64,000 nucleotides of DNA from Salvator merianae (GCA_003586115.2 QVOM02000029.1:23736829-23800828); one strand, 5' to 3'. Shown: positions 32,480-45,115, numbered from the stretch's first letter. The notes: a model not told the origin generated them from the letters alone. Translations and numbers: made by a program.

Positions 32480-32890
32480 GAACAAAGAGGTGTAAAGGAG
32501 AAAGGGGAGATATCATGTGGGCCAGGAGATTGAAGAGATCTGTAAGGGACACCCTTCTGGTTGTACCACCACCATCAGTAGCAAAAGGGGTGGGAACCCA
32601 GGATAGGGTCTTCTCAGTGATGGCTCACAGAATATGGGATAGTCTTCCCCCTGAAATGAATCATGCACCATCACTTTATATGTTTAGGAAAGCAGTGACG
32701 ATGCACCTCTTTGCCCTGGCCTTTGACTAAATAAGGAAATAGCTTTTTCTCCCCATTTTCAGACACTGTTATTGTTTTAATACGTACACTTTATATGGAA
32801 TTTTCATGTTTTAACCCACCCTGAGACCTTTGGCTATAGGGCGGGATAAAAATGCAAATAAGTAAATAAATAAATAAATAAATAAATAAA
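32480..32890 (+). mobile_element. L2 LINE 3' end (ORF2 C-terminus and tail)
   Basis: 32515-32730 is open and encodes KRSVRDTLLVVPPPSVAKG, FSVMAHRIWDSLPPEMNHA and MFRKAVTMHLFALAFD, the L2 C-terminal pattern. The 3' UTR follows with ACCCACCCTGAGACC, GGCGGGATAAAAATGCAAAT and an (AAAT)n tail at 32860-32890. It is 5' truncated, as is usual for LINE insertions. Confidence 0.85.
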
Positions 32891-33126
32891 CATATATATG
32901 TCACATCCAATAAAAATGGATCTTCTTAAAATATCACAATTTCATTCACAGTTCTGCACTCAAATTGCTATCAAATAATGGGATCCAGAAAGTCAGTTTT
33001 GCAAAGCTGTGAAAAAGCAAAATCCAGGAGCCAAAGAGAAAAGCAAAACAACAACAAATCTATAGCACCTCATGTTTTAAGATGTTATTTTCCACAAAAA
33101 GCCGTGATCACTATGCTACCTAAAGG

Positions 33127-33480
33127 CCATGTCTCCATTTGAAAACAGAGGTGGCTTTTTCTGCAGCATGTAGAGGAGGCACCGCAGTAGCTGCTGAAAT
33201 TTGCACCTCTCCATCCTCATTTGCAAACACAGAGGAGCCTCCATTGAGGGCAGAAACTTTGTGTCCTTGGAAGATGGTGCCTTAGATGGTGATCACAGCC
33301 AATAACAGGTGGCATGATCCCCGTGAGGTACCTATTGCTGCTGCAAATGAAAATGTGGAGGCAGCAGGAGCTTTACCAGAGATGCAGCCAGAAATTCTGA
33401 ATAGCAATGTGCATCCTTGCTTTAGATCTGAATTTTTTATGATGCAGTCCACTAACACAAACTTTGACTTCATTTAGAGG
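33127..33480. repeat. Dispersed repeat of unknown type
   Basis: Begins CCATGTCTCCATTTGAAAAC then GAGGTGGCTTTTTCTG; similar to 40495-40530 (CTCCATTTGAAAATGGAAGT). Ends not defined. Confidence 0.3.
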
Positions 33481-33664
33481 TGTGGGGCGGGAGTCTTGGA
33501 TAATGTAATGCAAATTCAAGAGGATAAACTGTTTACACTATAGGAATCAGTATTTGTGTAGATGTCTTGAAGAGACCTTCTGGGTGGCCTTCCTAATAAA
33601 GTTCTCTGAAGAAGGAAGAAAGACAAGAAGATACGAGATCACTATACTATCTTGTTCAGTATCT

Positions 33665-34270
33665 GATGACATTTCTGCATGTACCTGAGGTGTTTCAGGA
33701 CAGGGTGGGATACCCTGTCCCAGAGTAAGTCACCCATTCTGTGCTGCAACAGCTTGCTGCAGGAGTGGAACATTTGGGCAACCCATACTGTCCCAGGCTC
33801 ATCTGCTGGCTCCAAAAAGCCTTTGGAGGCAACATGGAGCCCATTCTGTGCTGGGACAGACTGCCACAGTAGTGGAACATTCAGACAACCGATTCTACCC
33901 CAGGTCCACTCACTGCCTCCAAAGAGCCTTTGGAGGCAACATGGAGACTGCAGTCCCAGACTTCACAATTTATCGTCCAACTGTCTTCAGGCAGACCTGC
34001 TTCCAGTGCCACTTCTGATAGCGCTTCCTAGGGTGCTGCTGAAATGGGTTTCCCAGATGACACACCTCTGTGGTCCGGTAAACCAGCCCTGACCTGGTTT
34101 TAGATTTCATTGTTGAGGTCTACAGGTATACTGGGCTAGGGAACTATTTGGGGCACCCTAGCCTGGTCCATACTTTGTCCAAAGCAGATGCAGTGTAACG
34201 GGGTGAGATCTTGCTTAACCCACACCAGCATGTGGACAGCAGGTCCTTGCTCCAGATGTGGAAAGTGCCT
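33665..34270 (+). mobile_element. Family E dispersed element with an internal duplication
   Basis: Starts near GATGACATTTCTGCATG and includes CCAGTGCCACTTCTGATAGC, CATTGTTGAGGTCTACAGG and TAGCCTGGTCCATACTTTGT, which recur in order at 45290-45440 and 61920-62110. A 107-bp unit near its left end is tandemly duplicated. Right end approximate. Non-coding. Confidence 0.55.
33733..33946 (+). repeat. 107-bp tandem duplication
   Basis: 33733-33839 and 33840-33946 are head-to-tail copies of exactly 107 bp without indels; both start CCCATTCTGTGCTG and end GGAGGCAACATGGAG. Substitutions between them show it is not recent. Confidence 0.85.
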
Positions 34271-36358
34271 GAAACTCAGCAGTGGCTTCTCTCAAATGGT
34301 CACTCCCAATTGCTCTTGTCATTCCAATGGAGCAGGCAGGTTGACCTGCTTTTCATCTGAGATGCATGTTATGAAGCAGACAGGCCAATAACTAGACTGC
34401 AGGTGCAAGAAATCCCAAACTGAGAAGCTAGCCATAAGTCCTCACTTGACTATTAAGCTCTTTGAATGTCATTGGACTAGTGTCATACAGATTTAAAACT
34501 ATACTACAGTACTTCATAGCAACAGTGACCCAAGCCTAGAGGTGGGGTGAAGATTCACTGCTTACCATTGATCACACTGTATCTCATTTTGATTGCAACT
34601 ACACCTCTCAATACATGACTCTCTGCTTCCTCACAGGCATCCACAGACTGCTATCCTCCCTCAGTGAAAAACAATAACCCTTCTTTATCACTCAGTGGGT
34701 ATGTACTGTTCAATTTTACATCCCATCCTTCAAAGAAGTGTGTTAAAATTACTCCCAAACACAGTGTCTATATGCTTCAAAATGATACTGAATTACTTAT
34801 GCATAAAATGCAGTGGTCCTACAGATCCTCTGATTTGGTGAGTTTCTTTCATACTCTTAAACAATTGCTTTTCTGTAATATACAGTGACTTTTGTGAATG
34901 TCCCTGTTTATTTAATCTGTTTTCTTAATGACTTAATGGTACATAATTCAAAATAGAACTAGCAACTTCTCACACAAATTTGTACAGGCTGTTCTAGTAG
35001 CCACCTGGAAATATGCAAAATGTTCTTATACTAGGGTCTTGAAAATATACACAAATATTAATTATATACACGGCTGTCTGAAAACTAATAAATATTGCCA
35101 ATCATTTTGATATTTCCCTTCATCTTGATTTCACCAGAATAATTCTGCCATTCATTTTGTCACAAACCAAATTAAGATTGCTCTACTTTGTGCAAAAATA
35201 CTTTCAAATGAACCTTTGCTCATTTTGTCTCATACATAGATGAATGAAATCTATCATAGATATTTTAACTGTCCAGGTGTTCCAGCAGCTGCATTTGTCA
35301 CCTAGGACTCATTCTCTAGGAAAGAAGCCAAATTTTGCAAAACAGAAATAGACACCAGTGTATAATTACAAAATACTTCTTTTGGATTGAGTTCAGATGT
35401 GTTCACTGCCATTTATGTAAGAAGTTTTTTTCAGTATGTTTGGCATCAGTCATATATCCAGAAATTCTACTTCTTTAATTTATGAACTAGTTTCCTTGCT
35501 AGGAGGACAGTGTAAACAACTGGGCCCAGAAACTTCTGTGAAACTTATTTTCATGTAACTGAGGCCCTGATCAGACAGGGTGGTGGAAGCCACAATGAAT
35601 CCTCTTGGGGCATGTCACATGATCCAACTGGTGGAGAGGTGCTATGAGACATTTTACAGCCAGATAGCATGCTTTATTGCCATAAAGAAGAGCAATTGTT
35701 ATGTCATTGTGCCAATCAAGAGTGTCCTACAGAACTTGAACAGACAAAGATTAGTATGTTACATACATACATAATGAGAGCTAATATGAAAACCACTAAA
35801 TGATTTACACCCTGGATATCTGTTTGCATACCTACTATCCTGACACAATCCTCAATGTATATTAAGAATAGCCACAAAGTCCTGACTCTTATTTCTCCCA
35901 GCTCTGTGGAAGTAAGGTCAGGAACAGAACTTTCTCTATAAAGGAATCACACTCATGAAACTCCCTTCCAATGGCAGTCACAGTGTATCTCAGTGCAACC
36001 TCGTATTAGATGAGTGTTAATTTCTTTTCCAAAATGGCAAGTTGAAGGACAACCTCTGCATAAGCTTTTGCCTTGAATAGCTGGACTGGCAAGGACTCTT
36101 CACAGTTGCCTCACATAAAACCTGCTTTCCCTCCCCCTTTTTATAACAGGCATCATGTGAGGCAACCCTGAAGGTCTTTGTTGCTCTCAGTGATTAAGGC
36201 AAGAGCTCACAGAGAGGCTTCTACTTTCCCTGCTGCACTGTTATTGCCACCCCCTCTGTCTTCTTTCACTTCTCAGTGCTTTTCCTAAGGTGATCCTTCT
36301 CAGGACAACTGCACCTTCCAGCATGTCCTGTTGAACTGGGTGCTGAGAGGAGGGGCTG
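34271..36358. other. Unannotated stretch
   Basis: AT-rich, with short chance frames. No repeat end recognised. Confidence 0.4.
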
Positions 36359-36924
36359 CTAATAGCATCTCCTGAGCAGATGGCAGATAGTCTCATCTTA
36401 CCTCGCACACAGAGAGTTAAAGCAAAGTCCGTATCGCCAGTCCAGGGTCAGGAAAGCCAGTATCAGAAGCACAGGTTCAAGGATGATCCGGGAGTCAGAA
36501 TATGGGTCAGGAGCTGGGAAACATGAACGAGGAGTCAGAAGGTTGCCAAGAGAAGGATGGATTGCCAGCAACAAGTTGTGTGGGTCTGTTCTGGCTTTTT
36601 ATCCTTCCGAATCAGGCTCAGAGTCAGCCAGGTGGGAAGGGCGTGGGCAGCATTCTTTACTCTTTTGCTGCTGTCTTAAAGCCCTACACCTCTTCACCTT
36701 TTCCAGCCAGTGTTGGCTGGGGAGGGGTCTCTCCAAATCCAAACCTGGGGAAGACTCGGGTCCTGCAGAGTCTGTCCCAGTGGGGTCAGGGTCCTCTGGC
36801 CCTGGAATACCCCCATGTCCCAGTGCCTGGTCCTTCTCTGAGGATTCAGAGGACTCAGCTTCCTCAGGCGCAGGGTGAGGCATGACACAGCAATTGCTCT
36901 CTTCCATCACCATCCTCTCAAATT
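36359..36924 (-). mobile_element. Retroelement-like fragment with acidic Ser/Glu/Pro-rich ORF
   Basis: The minus strand 36599-36913 is open for 104 residues: a start MVMEESNCCVMPHPAPEEAE, a Pro/Asp/Glu-rich middle, then RCRALRQQQKSKECCPRP. The sequence after the stop (CTGACCCTGGACTGGCGATA, then TTAACTCTCTGTGTGCGAGG) is similar in style to that after the ORF at 15000-15236. The overlapping plus-strand frames (up to 131 aa) have no recognisable family. Probably part of a dispersed retroelement; no LTR ends were found. Confidence 0.35.
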
Positions 36925-37365
36925 CAGTCTTGCGAGATGAAAAATGGCCTGTGTTAAGGGAATATGGTCAACCCTGTGTTTCGAGTGGCATTGTATGAAA
37001 GCTAAAGGCCTTTATTTTCATATGTGGTGGGGATGTGAGCTTGTGTACTCTTTCTGGGTACATTTTTTTTCCTGAAATCAAAGGGATTACATATTTTCAT
37101 GGCTCTTTCACCTCAGGTATGTTTGTTGCAGTACTGGCCACTATATTGGCATCCTAGTACCACCAAAATTTTGTTAGATTTTCTTTTCACAGCTGCTCAG
37201 CAAGTCATTGCTCGGGATTGGAAGGACCATAAATTGTTTACTATTCAGCATCTTGATATTCTTGTATTTGACATGGTCATCTCTCGATGACCATGTGTTT
37301 GTGTTGTTTATATCGGTATGTATATATGTTATATGTTTTTGAATAAATTTTTAGAAAAAAAAGAA
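36925..37365 (+). mobile_element. L1 LINE 3' end
   Basis: The plus strand encodes, in two frames, KAKGLYFHMWWGCELVYSFW, matching the HMWWxC segment of L1 ORF2, and then LLDFLFTAAQQVIARDWKDH, matching the TAARxxIAxxWK segment. It ends with GAATAAATTTTTAGAAAA and an A-rich stretch. 5' truncated and frameshifted. Confidence 0.7.
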
Positions 37366-38659
37366 AAGGGGGAAAAACACTAATGTGAGACTCTTAGGGA
37401 AGTGTGAAGGCTTGATATTTTTGCTGCCTAAAAATGTTAACTTATAATGGCAAACACATGAGCAGAAAAATAAATTCATTTGCTTTGCATATCTAACTCT
37501 TGCTATCACAGTTTGTGGTATTGGACAGTACTAACCAGCTCTAATAGTTGCTTCAAAACTTAGACATCTTTTTTCTTATTTCTTAAGGTTGATTATATGA
37601 GTAGATGAAGGATAATGACTCTTTAACTTATCCAGCCTAGATGTAAGTGGTTGCCACGTTGTAAAAAAAAAAAAAAAAAAAAATCATTCTGGAGAGTAGG
37701 CTTTCATTTTTTTTCCCTGCTTGATTTCTCAGGAACTCATTTGCTGCTAACACCCAGAGTTTCATGTATCATCTTGCTAATTTTAGATCTTGTCCAGTCT
37801 TCCACACTTGGGAGATTGAACAATCATATCATTAGTTTAAAATACAAAAAATATATAAATACATCTATAGGTTTAAACCAACTGACCAATGTTCCAAAGA
37901 AGCACATCTACAATGGTGGCAAACAACCAAAAATGGCAGTAGATTCTGCTGATTTTTAGGGCCAGAGTGCTTTTAGGATCCTGACTTTGACTTTTCTGCC
38001 TGTGACAGGAAGTGGCTGTGGAAACTGGCCATTTCCTGCAACTGTGAAAACAGGTCCATTTTTTCCTTCATGAAGGAAGCAGTAATGATAGATCTCACTG
38101 TAGCAGCAGCCATCAGCAATGCTGATAGAGTCCCCACAAACACACACACTCTACAAGCAAAACACTTCTGACACTGTTTCCTAATTTTTATGATGGGATG
38201 TTAGCTTCATGGTTGGATGATTGCACAATCCTCACTTTCTTCAGGCACTCACATGATGGCATCCTGGCACCATGAGGATTCTGCCAGAATCTTCGCCAAG
38301 GAGATGACAAGACCACTCCTGCAAAAATAGATAAACCTGATAAGTGTCTCACAATGTCTTCACAGCAGACACAGTCAGAAGCAAAAGACTAGATGGAGAT
38401 GTAATCAAATAGACTTGAATATACTTTAAAGGACACAACTGACTCAAGAATATGTCGATCACACCAACAAGGAAACAATAAAAGGAATGTAGCAGATGAC
38501 TGTTATTTGTAACTGAAGGCCATTAATGTTATATCTCTGGAGAGGAACTGCTCAGCACTGTGATAAAGATGACTTATTTTGCTTTCTAGGGATTTAGTTT
38601 CATAGAGTAGCAGAAGCATACAGCATAAGAACAGTGGTAGGAAGCCTTTATTTAAGGTT
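37366..38659. other. Unannotated stretch
   Basis: Contains an A-run of about 22 at 37661-37682, perhaps a LINE or SINE tail, but no body was identified next to it. Confidence 0.4.
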
Positions 38660-39070
38660 GACAAAGAGGCATGAAACATGGAAATTTAAATCTTGGCTTT
38701 ATCCAAAGTCTGTTCCACATGGGACATTGTCCTATGCTAGGAAAAGGACCAAGGGTCTCCTGGTGCAGGATAGGAGAAGCCATGTTCCCTCTTAGCACAT
38801 TTCGTTGGGACAGAATGGAACAAAGACCAGACCTGGCCACCCCAAATAATGTCCTAGCCTGGTTTACTAAAAGACTTTGACACTGAGATCTAGCATGCTC
38901 CTCATCTTGTCCCAGAACATGGTGCTTCATGTGTGGAAGGCACATAATCCCCTCTTCTAGAATACAGGAGAGTGCAACAGGTGTATTGCGAATACAGGTT
39001 CCTGGGAATCCTGAAGGCCTGGATTTTTTTCCCCTGTCATTCAAAGGATCCAGTAATAGGTACAAGGCTG
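38660..39070 (-). mobile_element. Family E dispersed element, inverted copy
   Basis: The reverse complement includes CATTATTTGGGGTGGCCAGG and TCTGGTCTTTGTTCCATTC, matching 34140-34180 in order. Ends approximate. Confidence 0.4.
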
Positions 39071-40494
39071 GTGCAGCTTCTGGGGTCAGTAGTGGGGGCT
39101 AGCACTGTCCCAGTGCAAATGGTCCTGTCACACACTAGCAGAAACCCATCTCAGCCTGGGACAGGTTGCAATTCCCAGACCATGATGGCCCACCCTTGCC
39201 TAGGATATTACAAACAATTGATTGAAAAGAGGGCAGGATGGGGAGGGGGGTAAAAAGGAGCCTTTGAAATGTTATGATGTGACAGACCTGTTCTGATAGC
39301 AAAACTTTGACTGACTGTAACTCATTCTGCACACTGACACCAAAAAAAGCACATGTTTTACTTATTTCTTAACTTTGGGCTTTCCAGATCCTCATGGTCA
39401 GCCAGACATTGTGTGTGTGGGGAATCCCTGTTGGATCAGGTAGGTCATTATTCTGATCCAGTGGGATTTCTGTGGTGGTATTATGAAAAACAGCTGGGAT
39501 TCATGGATATAGTCTGCAAAGTTTTTCAATTTTTGCAAGTCTGTGAATGCAAGCCTCAGAGGAGATTGGGTCTTAGTTAAAACTGTGCGCCTGTCATGAT
39601 TTCATTAGAATTGCACTTGTAGCAGGAGGTAGTTCTAACTCAACAGTAGTGTAGGGTTACAGCTTTGATGCTCATCCTGAAAGAAGGCATGGAAAACTGC
39701 TTCTATGGTTACCCTGAGGATCTTCTATGTATCTTGAAATGTGTCCAGCCACTCTTTGGTTCTGAGGGTGGTTGAATCTCCATGCTCACAAACATAAGTT
39801 GTTTTTCTGCTTCCTATGGAAATTTGATATATTTCTTAAAGCACACAATCATCCTGCTCAGGAAGCAAGCTAGATAAAATTATTAGAAATTTCCTGTTGC
39901 AAATGGGATCAAAATTTATTTTGAAACAAGTCTGGTTGCTTACCCAAGTTTTTGCATCTCAGCATGGGTCACCATATTAACCCTTCCTTAAAAAAAAACA
40001 AAAAACAACCATATATAATCAAAGAAGCAAAATAAAGAATTTTAACAATTAGGAAAAGTACATATTAAAACAAGCTTTTAATAGCATAAACTCTGAGTGG
40101 GTCCTTCTCATAATAAGAAATAAGAAATAGCTATTCCAGCAGAAAAAGCATTCCACATGAATCACTATATAAATGCTTTGACTTGCATAACATTTTTAAA
40201 AAAAAACTCAAAAGCAAAGGGAGCTTTTGGAGCTCCTCAACAGGGCTGGGTGGTAGGCCAACATGCCCGCTAGCTCCTACCCAATTCCCAAAGGCAGCAA
40301 AAATGAACTGGATGTATCAGATTGTTCATAATTTTGCCATTCATACAATGCACACACATACACTCCAGCAACAATATAAATTAGATAGGAGTTGAATTAG
40401 AATGAATTAGATGGGAGTTGGCCCATCTCTCATCCCTGATAGGTGAGTACAAACATGTCAGAGAGTAGAAATAACCACAAAAATAAGATTACAG
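39071..40494. other. Unannotated stretch
   Basis: No gene or repeat end recognised; A-rich runs near 39990. Confidence 0.4.
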
Positions 40495-40800
40495 CTATGC
40501 CTCCATTTGAAAATGGAAGTGGCTTCTTATGAGGTGCACGGGGAAGTTATCTTAACCACCACTCAAAGTGATGCCTCCCTGTTTCCACTTCTGACCAATG
40601 AGGTGTTATTCAAAGCAGTACTCCAATACACCTCTGTTGATGGCTTCAAAATCTTGCACTCACACAATGTCACCTCAGCCAGTGCAGTCAGTGATCACAC
40701 CTGGTAATGGGTCAGTGTGATCATGGAAAGAGACTTTTTGCCATCACAAGTTGAAACATGGTGGCAGAAGACACTTTACAGAATGCTTCATCTGATAAGC
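40495..40800. repeat. Dispersed repeat of unknown type (second copy)
   Basis: Shares its start with 33127-33160. The remainder aligns poorly, so homology over the full length is uncertain. Confidence 0.25.
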
Positions 40801-42084
40801 AGAGGTGAGGTCTAATTCTCAAATTTTTCTCATTATACCTTTTTACTTAGAACTTATAGGTCAGATTTATATACACAAAGAGCTTTTAAATTCATATTGC
40901 CAGGCAAGTTTAACTGCAAGTTTTCACTCATTCTCTCTAGTGAATTAAATGATGTTTAAAGCTTATTACTTCATTTTCATTTCATATCATAGAATAAGAA
41001 AAATAAAGTTATGAGACAGGTAAATTGGTAAGGAATTTTCATTGTAATACAAATATATATAGTAAGATGGAGTAAAGGATTTTTAAGAAGCATATTAATT
41101 TGATACGCATGTTGCTTCTCATAAGACTTTAGTGATCAAATAAATCTGTTTTGCTCAAATACGTTACACTGAAGAAAGCATGCAAAATCAGTCAAGCAAA
41201 TAATCTTGCATCTTCAATTAGATATTTTGACTTTCAACCTGTAAGGTCTTTAAGGAAACGTTATAGAATTTTGTGGTTTGGAGCTTCATTAGAAAAGCAC
41301 TTCAAATGGAACAAAATTGCATGCTCCTTTTCCAAAAGCGTAATTCTTTGAACATACAAATATTTATGGGTGTGTTGGCATATTTTTTCCAAGTTTATTG
41401 ATTAAATTAACATCATTACAACATAGTATAACAATTTCTTAAATAACCTACTATATAATATTTGTTAAAACTAATATAATTTAAGGGTTATTATACAGGA
41501 AACTGCATTTTACAAAACATGGATGAAAAAAAAAACTAATTCTATTTGTTGGGATTCATAGCTTAGATCCATTCTACATGAATGTTATGGCTTGTGTTTC
41601 TTTTTTAATCCACATTATGAGAATCTTATATAATCACAAATTTATTGTAAAAATCAGGTTTTTATACTTGCTGTGTCTCTACAGCAAGGCTGGGAAGGCC
41701 TGGTGATTTGATCTGCCTATGGTGACGACAGAATATTATGCCCAGTACAAATGATGCCGGGTTGGTAATTGTGCATGAAAGTGGAGTGGCAAGCTCACTG
41801 TGTAATGCTTCTTGCTACCAAGTGTGGAGACATGCAACTAAGAGACTTTTCTGTGGTACCCCGCTGTGGTAAGTGGTGACGTGGCCAGAGCAAATTGTTT
41901 ATATTTAGAGTTTTTGAGCCTATAACTATATTCCATGCACCCTCCAAAAATGGACTACAAACATAAACATCGGTACAATGTATGTGTGTTACAGAAATGT
42001 TAATTGCAAAATGGTTATGTAAATAAATGTATAGCTAGTATATGTAGACTATCATAGTATGAGCTAAAAAATGAACTCTACTCA
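40801..42084. other. AT-rich stretch without features
   Basis: Nothing recognised on either strand. Confidence 0.45.
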
Positions 42085-42367
42085 GTGGTAACATGCACCA
42101 GCCTTTTCAGTGGTGGCACCCGGATTGTGGAACACTCTTTCCCTGAGGTGCATCAAGCTTTTTCACTTGACATCTTTAGGAGAGCAATAAAGACGCACCT
42201 ATTTACCCTTGCCTTTGGCTAAAGATACAGCTTCCCCCCCTACTTTCAGGCTACTCTTTTATTGTGTGCCTTTTATGTTGTTGTTGTTTTTCTTTTAATT
42301 GTTGTAACCCACCCTGAGACCGTTGGGTATAAGGCAGGCTAAAAATGCAAATAAATAAATAAATAAA
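42085..42367 (+). mobile_element. L2 LINE 3' end
   Basis: Encodes, with breaks, FSVVAPGLWNTLSLRCIKLF-like sequence and FRRAIKTHLFTLAFG, then the tail ACCCACCCTGAGACC with TATAAGGCAGGCTAAAAATG and (AAAT)n. Same structure as 32480-32890. Confidence 0.75.
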
Positions 42368-42927
42368 ATGTGGCACCTGAACATTCTGACAAAGGAAGAT
42401 ATTTATGTATTTATTTTGGTGAAGAAAAGCTGGGCATAATTTGGAATCAAGGAAAAAGGCACATGCTTCCATTTTCCTTTTTTATCATTAAGTTTTCTCT
42501 CCTGAATATAACAAACCTATACTGCACATTTTGCTGTCATGTTTGGTAATGATAATGATGTGTATGGAATGAGTCAGAGTAATTAATTCAGACAATAAAT
42601 TTAACTTCTTTCTGCTTCAAAAATGTCTGAAGGCAGTTCATGAGATTTTTGTTTTTTTTAAACAGCTTAGCTATTCAGATTTATTCGCTATGATTTCCCA
42701 AGGACTTTTTAAATTATTTTTCCCTACCACATTCTGAGGACTGAGCACAGAGGGCTCAAGGTAAATAAAAGCTGAAATTCAACTAATGAACTCTCTATTC
42801 AAAAAAATGGAGAAGGCAAAATGTATTCAGTTGCAAACAATATATCCTGCAAACAGAAATATATATAGTTACTATTAGAATTTTTGCCACATAGTCCTTT
42901 AGTAGCTTTTACCAGTCTAGTCTTGAT

Positions 42928-43339
42928 GGCCCGGTTCACACTTAACAAACGGAATGTTCCAGGTTGTTCGCTGGAATGGAGCATTCACACATGCAAACAG
43001 ATTCAGCTGACTGGGAAGTCACCGAAGCCCACCTGAAGCTCAGCTGAAGCCAAAAGCACTGGTCAAGAAAATTGGGCCCTTTCTGCACTTGGCCTTATTG
43101 TGGCTTATATCCCAGAACAGGGACCTGCTATCCACATGCTAGTGCAAACTATGAAAGGTCTTGCCCAGGGCCTACCATAGTCTGCACTAGCATGCAGATG
43201 GCAGGTCCCTATTCTGAGATATAAACTAGAATAAGTCCAAGTGCAGAAAGGGCCAGTGTGAATACTCCTCACTGTACTCGATCCTGACCAGCCTGAGCCA
43301 TACTTAGAACATTCTACTGTAGTAAGTGCAAAAATACCC
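42928..43339. mobile_element. TIR element, family H, interrupted by family C
   Basis: The left end GGCCCGGTTCACACTTAAC and right end GTAGTAAGTGCAAAAATACCC are inverted partners. The left 80 bp match the inverted right end of 12572-13151. A family C element lies inside at 43074-43254. Flanking trinucleotides (GAT, TGT) do not match. Confidence 0.6.
43074..43254. mobile_element. Palindromic TIR element, family C
   Basis: Ends GGGCCCTTTCTGCACTTGG and CCAAGTGCAGAAAGGGCC. The halves are inverted copies (ACCTGCTATCCACATGCTAG with CTAGCATGCAGATGGCAGGT). Nearly identical to 58964-59143. Flanks ATT and AGT may be a TSD with one change. Confidence 0.75.
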
Positions 43340-43449
43340 TGTATCTTTATGTTTAAAGTAGAACAGTCTGAGTTAGAGGACAAGCTTGGAGAAGAGACTT
43401 GAAGATAAGCCAGGACGTTGGAACATAATCTCAAAGCAGTTTTCATAAT

Positions 43450-43700
43450 AAAGAAAATAAAAACAGATAAAATGACAATCATTATATAAAAACATGATTA
43501 AAATCAGGATGGGGGAAACAAACACACATTCATTCTGGAATGATCTGGGTAAAAAGATAAGTCTTGAGACTCAGCACTTAAAAACTGGAAGTGTAGGTGA
43601 CCTAAAAATATCAGAAAGACTCTTCCAGAGGGTGGCTACCATCACAGAGGAGGGCCAACTGTAGGTAGTCATAAAATGCCATTCAGAGTCTTGTGGTACC
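43450..43700 (-). mobile_element. Possible L2 3' end
   Basis: The reverse complement has a segment like the L2 C-terminus region (GAGGGTGGCTACCATCACAG region corresponds to the AP-x-WN part) followed by an A/T-rich tail. No clean frame; weak. Confidence 0.3.
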
Positions 43701-43862
43701 CACAGCAGGACCTTACCAAAGATGTAGGAATGTGAAATAAGAAATCATACATTGAAACAAATGCAAAATGAGTATTTTATGGGGAAATGCATTGAAAATC
43801 ATTGATAAATTGTGTTTTATATGCAAATTGTCCACAGGTTAATATTTTTTGCATTCACTCAA

Positions 43863-43972
43863 AGGCCATTTCTGCATGATATGGGCTATCCCATGCTGTG
43901 CTGGCGTGGGCGAAGTAACCTACTTAAATTTCTTTCTGAATTGCAGCCCAGCTTTGGAGACCAGGAATGCTA
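43863..43972 (+). mobile_element. Family E left-end fragment
   Basis: Starts GGCCATTTCTGCATGATATG and continues GGCTATCCCATGCTGTGCTG, as at 61581. It is cut by the family B copy starting at 43973. Confidence 0.45.
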
Positions 43973-44290
43973 GGGCCTGTTCACACTTTGGCCTAGCAAG
44001 CATTAAGCATGCTTGCTAGCCAAGTGTGTCTGCACTTGGCAGAGGCCTCAGTGGCCAGGAGCAGGCTTCATCCACTCCCATTTGCTACCACCATTGGTGA
44101 AGTAAGTAGCAGTCCAGATCCTTACCTAAAGCTCAAAGTGAGATTCAAGTAAGGTTCCATTTGCACTTACCTTCACCACAGCTGCCATTTTGTGCGTGAT
44201 GGGCAATGGGGTCTACCCTGCATCCCATCCAGCATTCTAGTGCCCAATCAGCCACACACTGGATGGTTGGCGCGGCAGTGGCCGGCAAAT
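43973..44290. mobile_element. Family B foldback element, partial copy
   Basis: Starts GGGCCTGTTCACACTTTGG with CTA just before (43970-43972), then a near-perfect hairpin (GGCTAGCAAGCAT pairing with ATGCTTGCTAGCC region). The next 200 bp, inverted, match 6420-6560 (GAAGGTAAGTGCAAATGGA-like). The right part including the other end is missing. Confidence 0.65.
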
Positions 44291-44375
44291 GTTATTTTGT
44301 ATTAAAAATATATACAAAATAAAATAAATTAATACATTTTAGAAAATTATATATTACAACATAAATTCAACCACT

Positions 44376-44382
44376 ATCTATC

Positions 44383-44429
<47 letters not shown>

Positions 44430-44446
44430 AATCAATCAATCAATCA
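44376..44446. repeat. (ATCT)n(ATCA)n microsatellite
   Basis: About 13 ATCT units followed by about 5 ATCA units. Confidence 0.95.
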
Positions 44447-45115
44447 TATATTGAGAATATCTGTGGGGAAGGTAAAAGGGAAGTATGTGTTGAATGTAAG
44501 TAGCTTTTTAAATGTTTTTATTACTTTTATGATTTTATGGCTTCATATCTTTGTTCTTTTCTCATGTTGTTCATCTCATTGAGTCATTTGTAGTTATGTG
44601 GTATAAAATTCTAATAAGCTAAACTAAAGAGAAACAATTATTTTTTTATCGCCATAACTACCACATGGTAAGCACAATAAAGTACTTTAACTGCTGTTTC
44701 ACTGTCTGTACTCCATGAAATACCAAGGTGCTTTATGAGTTCCACATGAGTGTCGAGGACTCTTGGGAGCAATTGTGCTGGTGTTCCTACTCATCTCACA
44801 ATTCCATAGAAAAGGATCAATTAAATAGATCCCTTACTCCTGTAGAAGGATTCTGCCAGTCTAAGACTGCACTCATACACTGGCGGGCCAGGGGGGGACT
44901 CTCCGGTAGCTTTGAGATGGCCTTGAGACTGTTAGAAGGTGGGATTGCTTATGCATCAGTCTGCTTTTCTCCTCTCATGAACATTCTAGGCTAAAGAAGG
45001 TGGATTAGATTTGGAATGAGAAGACAAGCACTACACCTAAATCTCAGCAACAAGTGATCTATCCATGACAATGGAGTTACCATCAACACATTGTATTCTG
45101 TGGCAAACATTAAGG
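44447..45115. other. Unannotated stretch
   Basis: Nothing recognised. Confidence 0.4.

Noticed and set aside
36483..36885. 131-aa and 127-aa plus-strand frames
   Set aside because: They overlap the minus-strand Ser/Glu-rich frame, which has a partner at 15000-15236. Neither strand shows a host gene family, so they were not called as genes.
44376..44446. Regular ATCT/ATCA repeats considered as a CRISPR-like array or satellite
   Set aside because: A 4-bp unit without spacers is a plain microsatellite.
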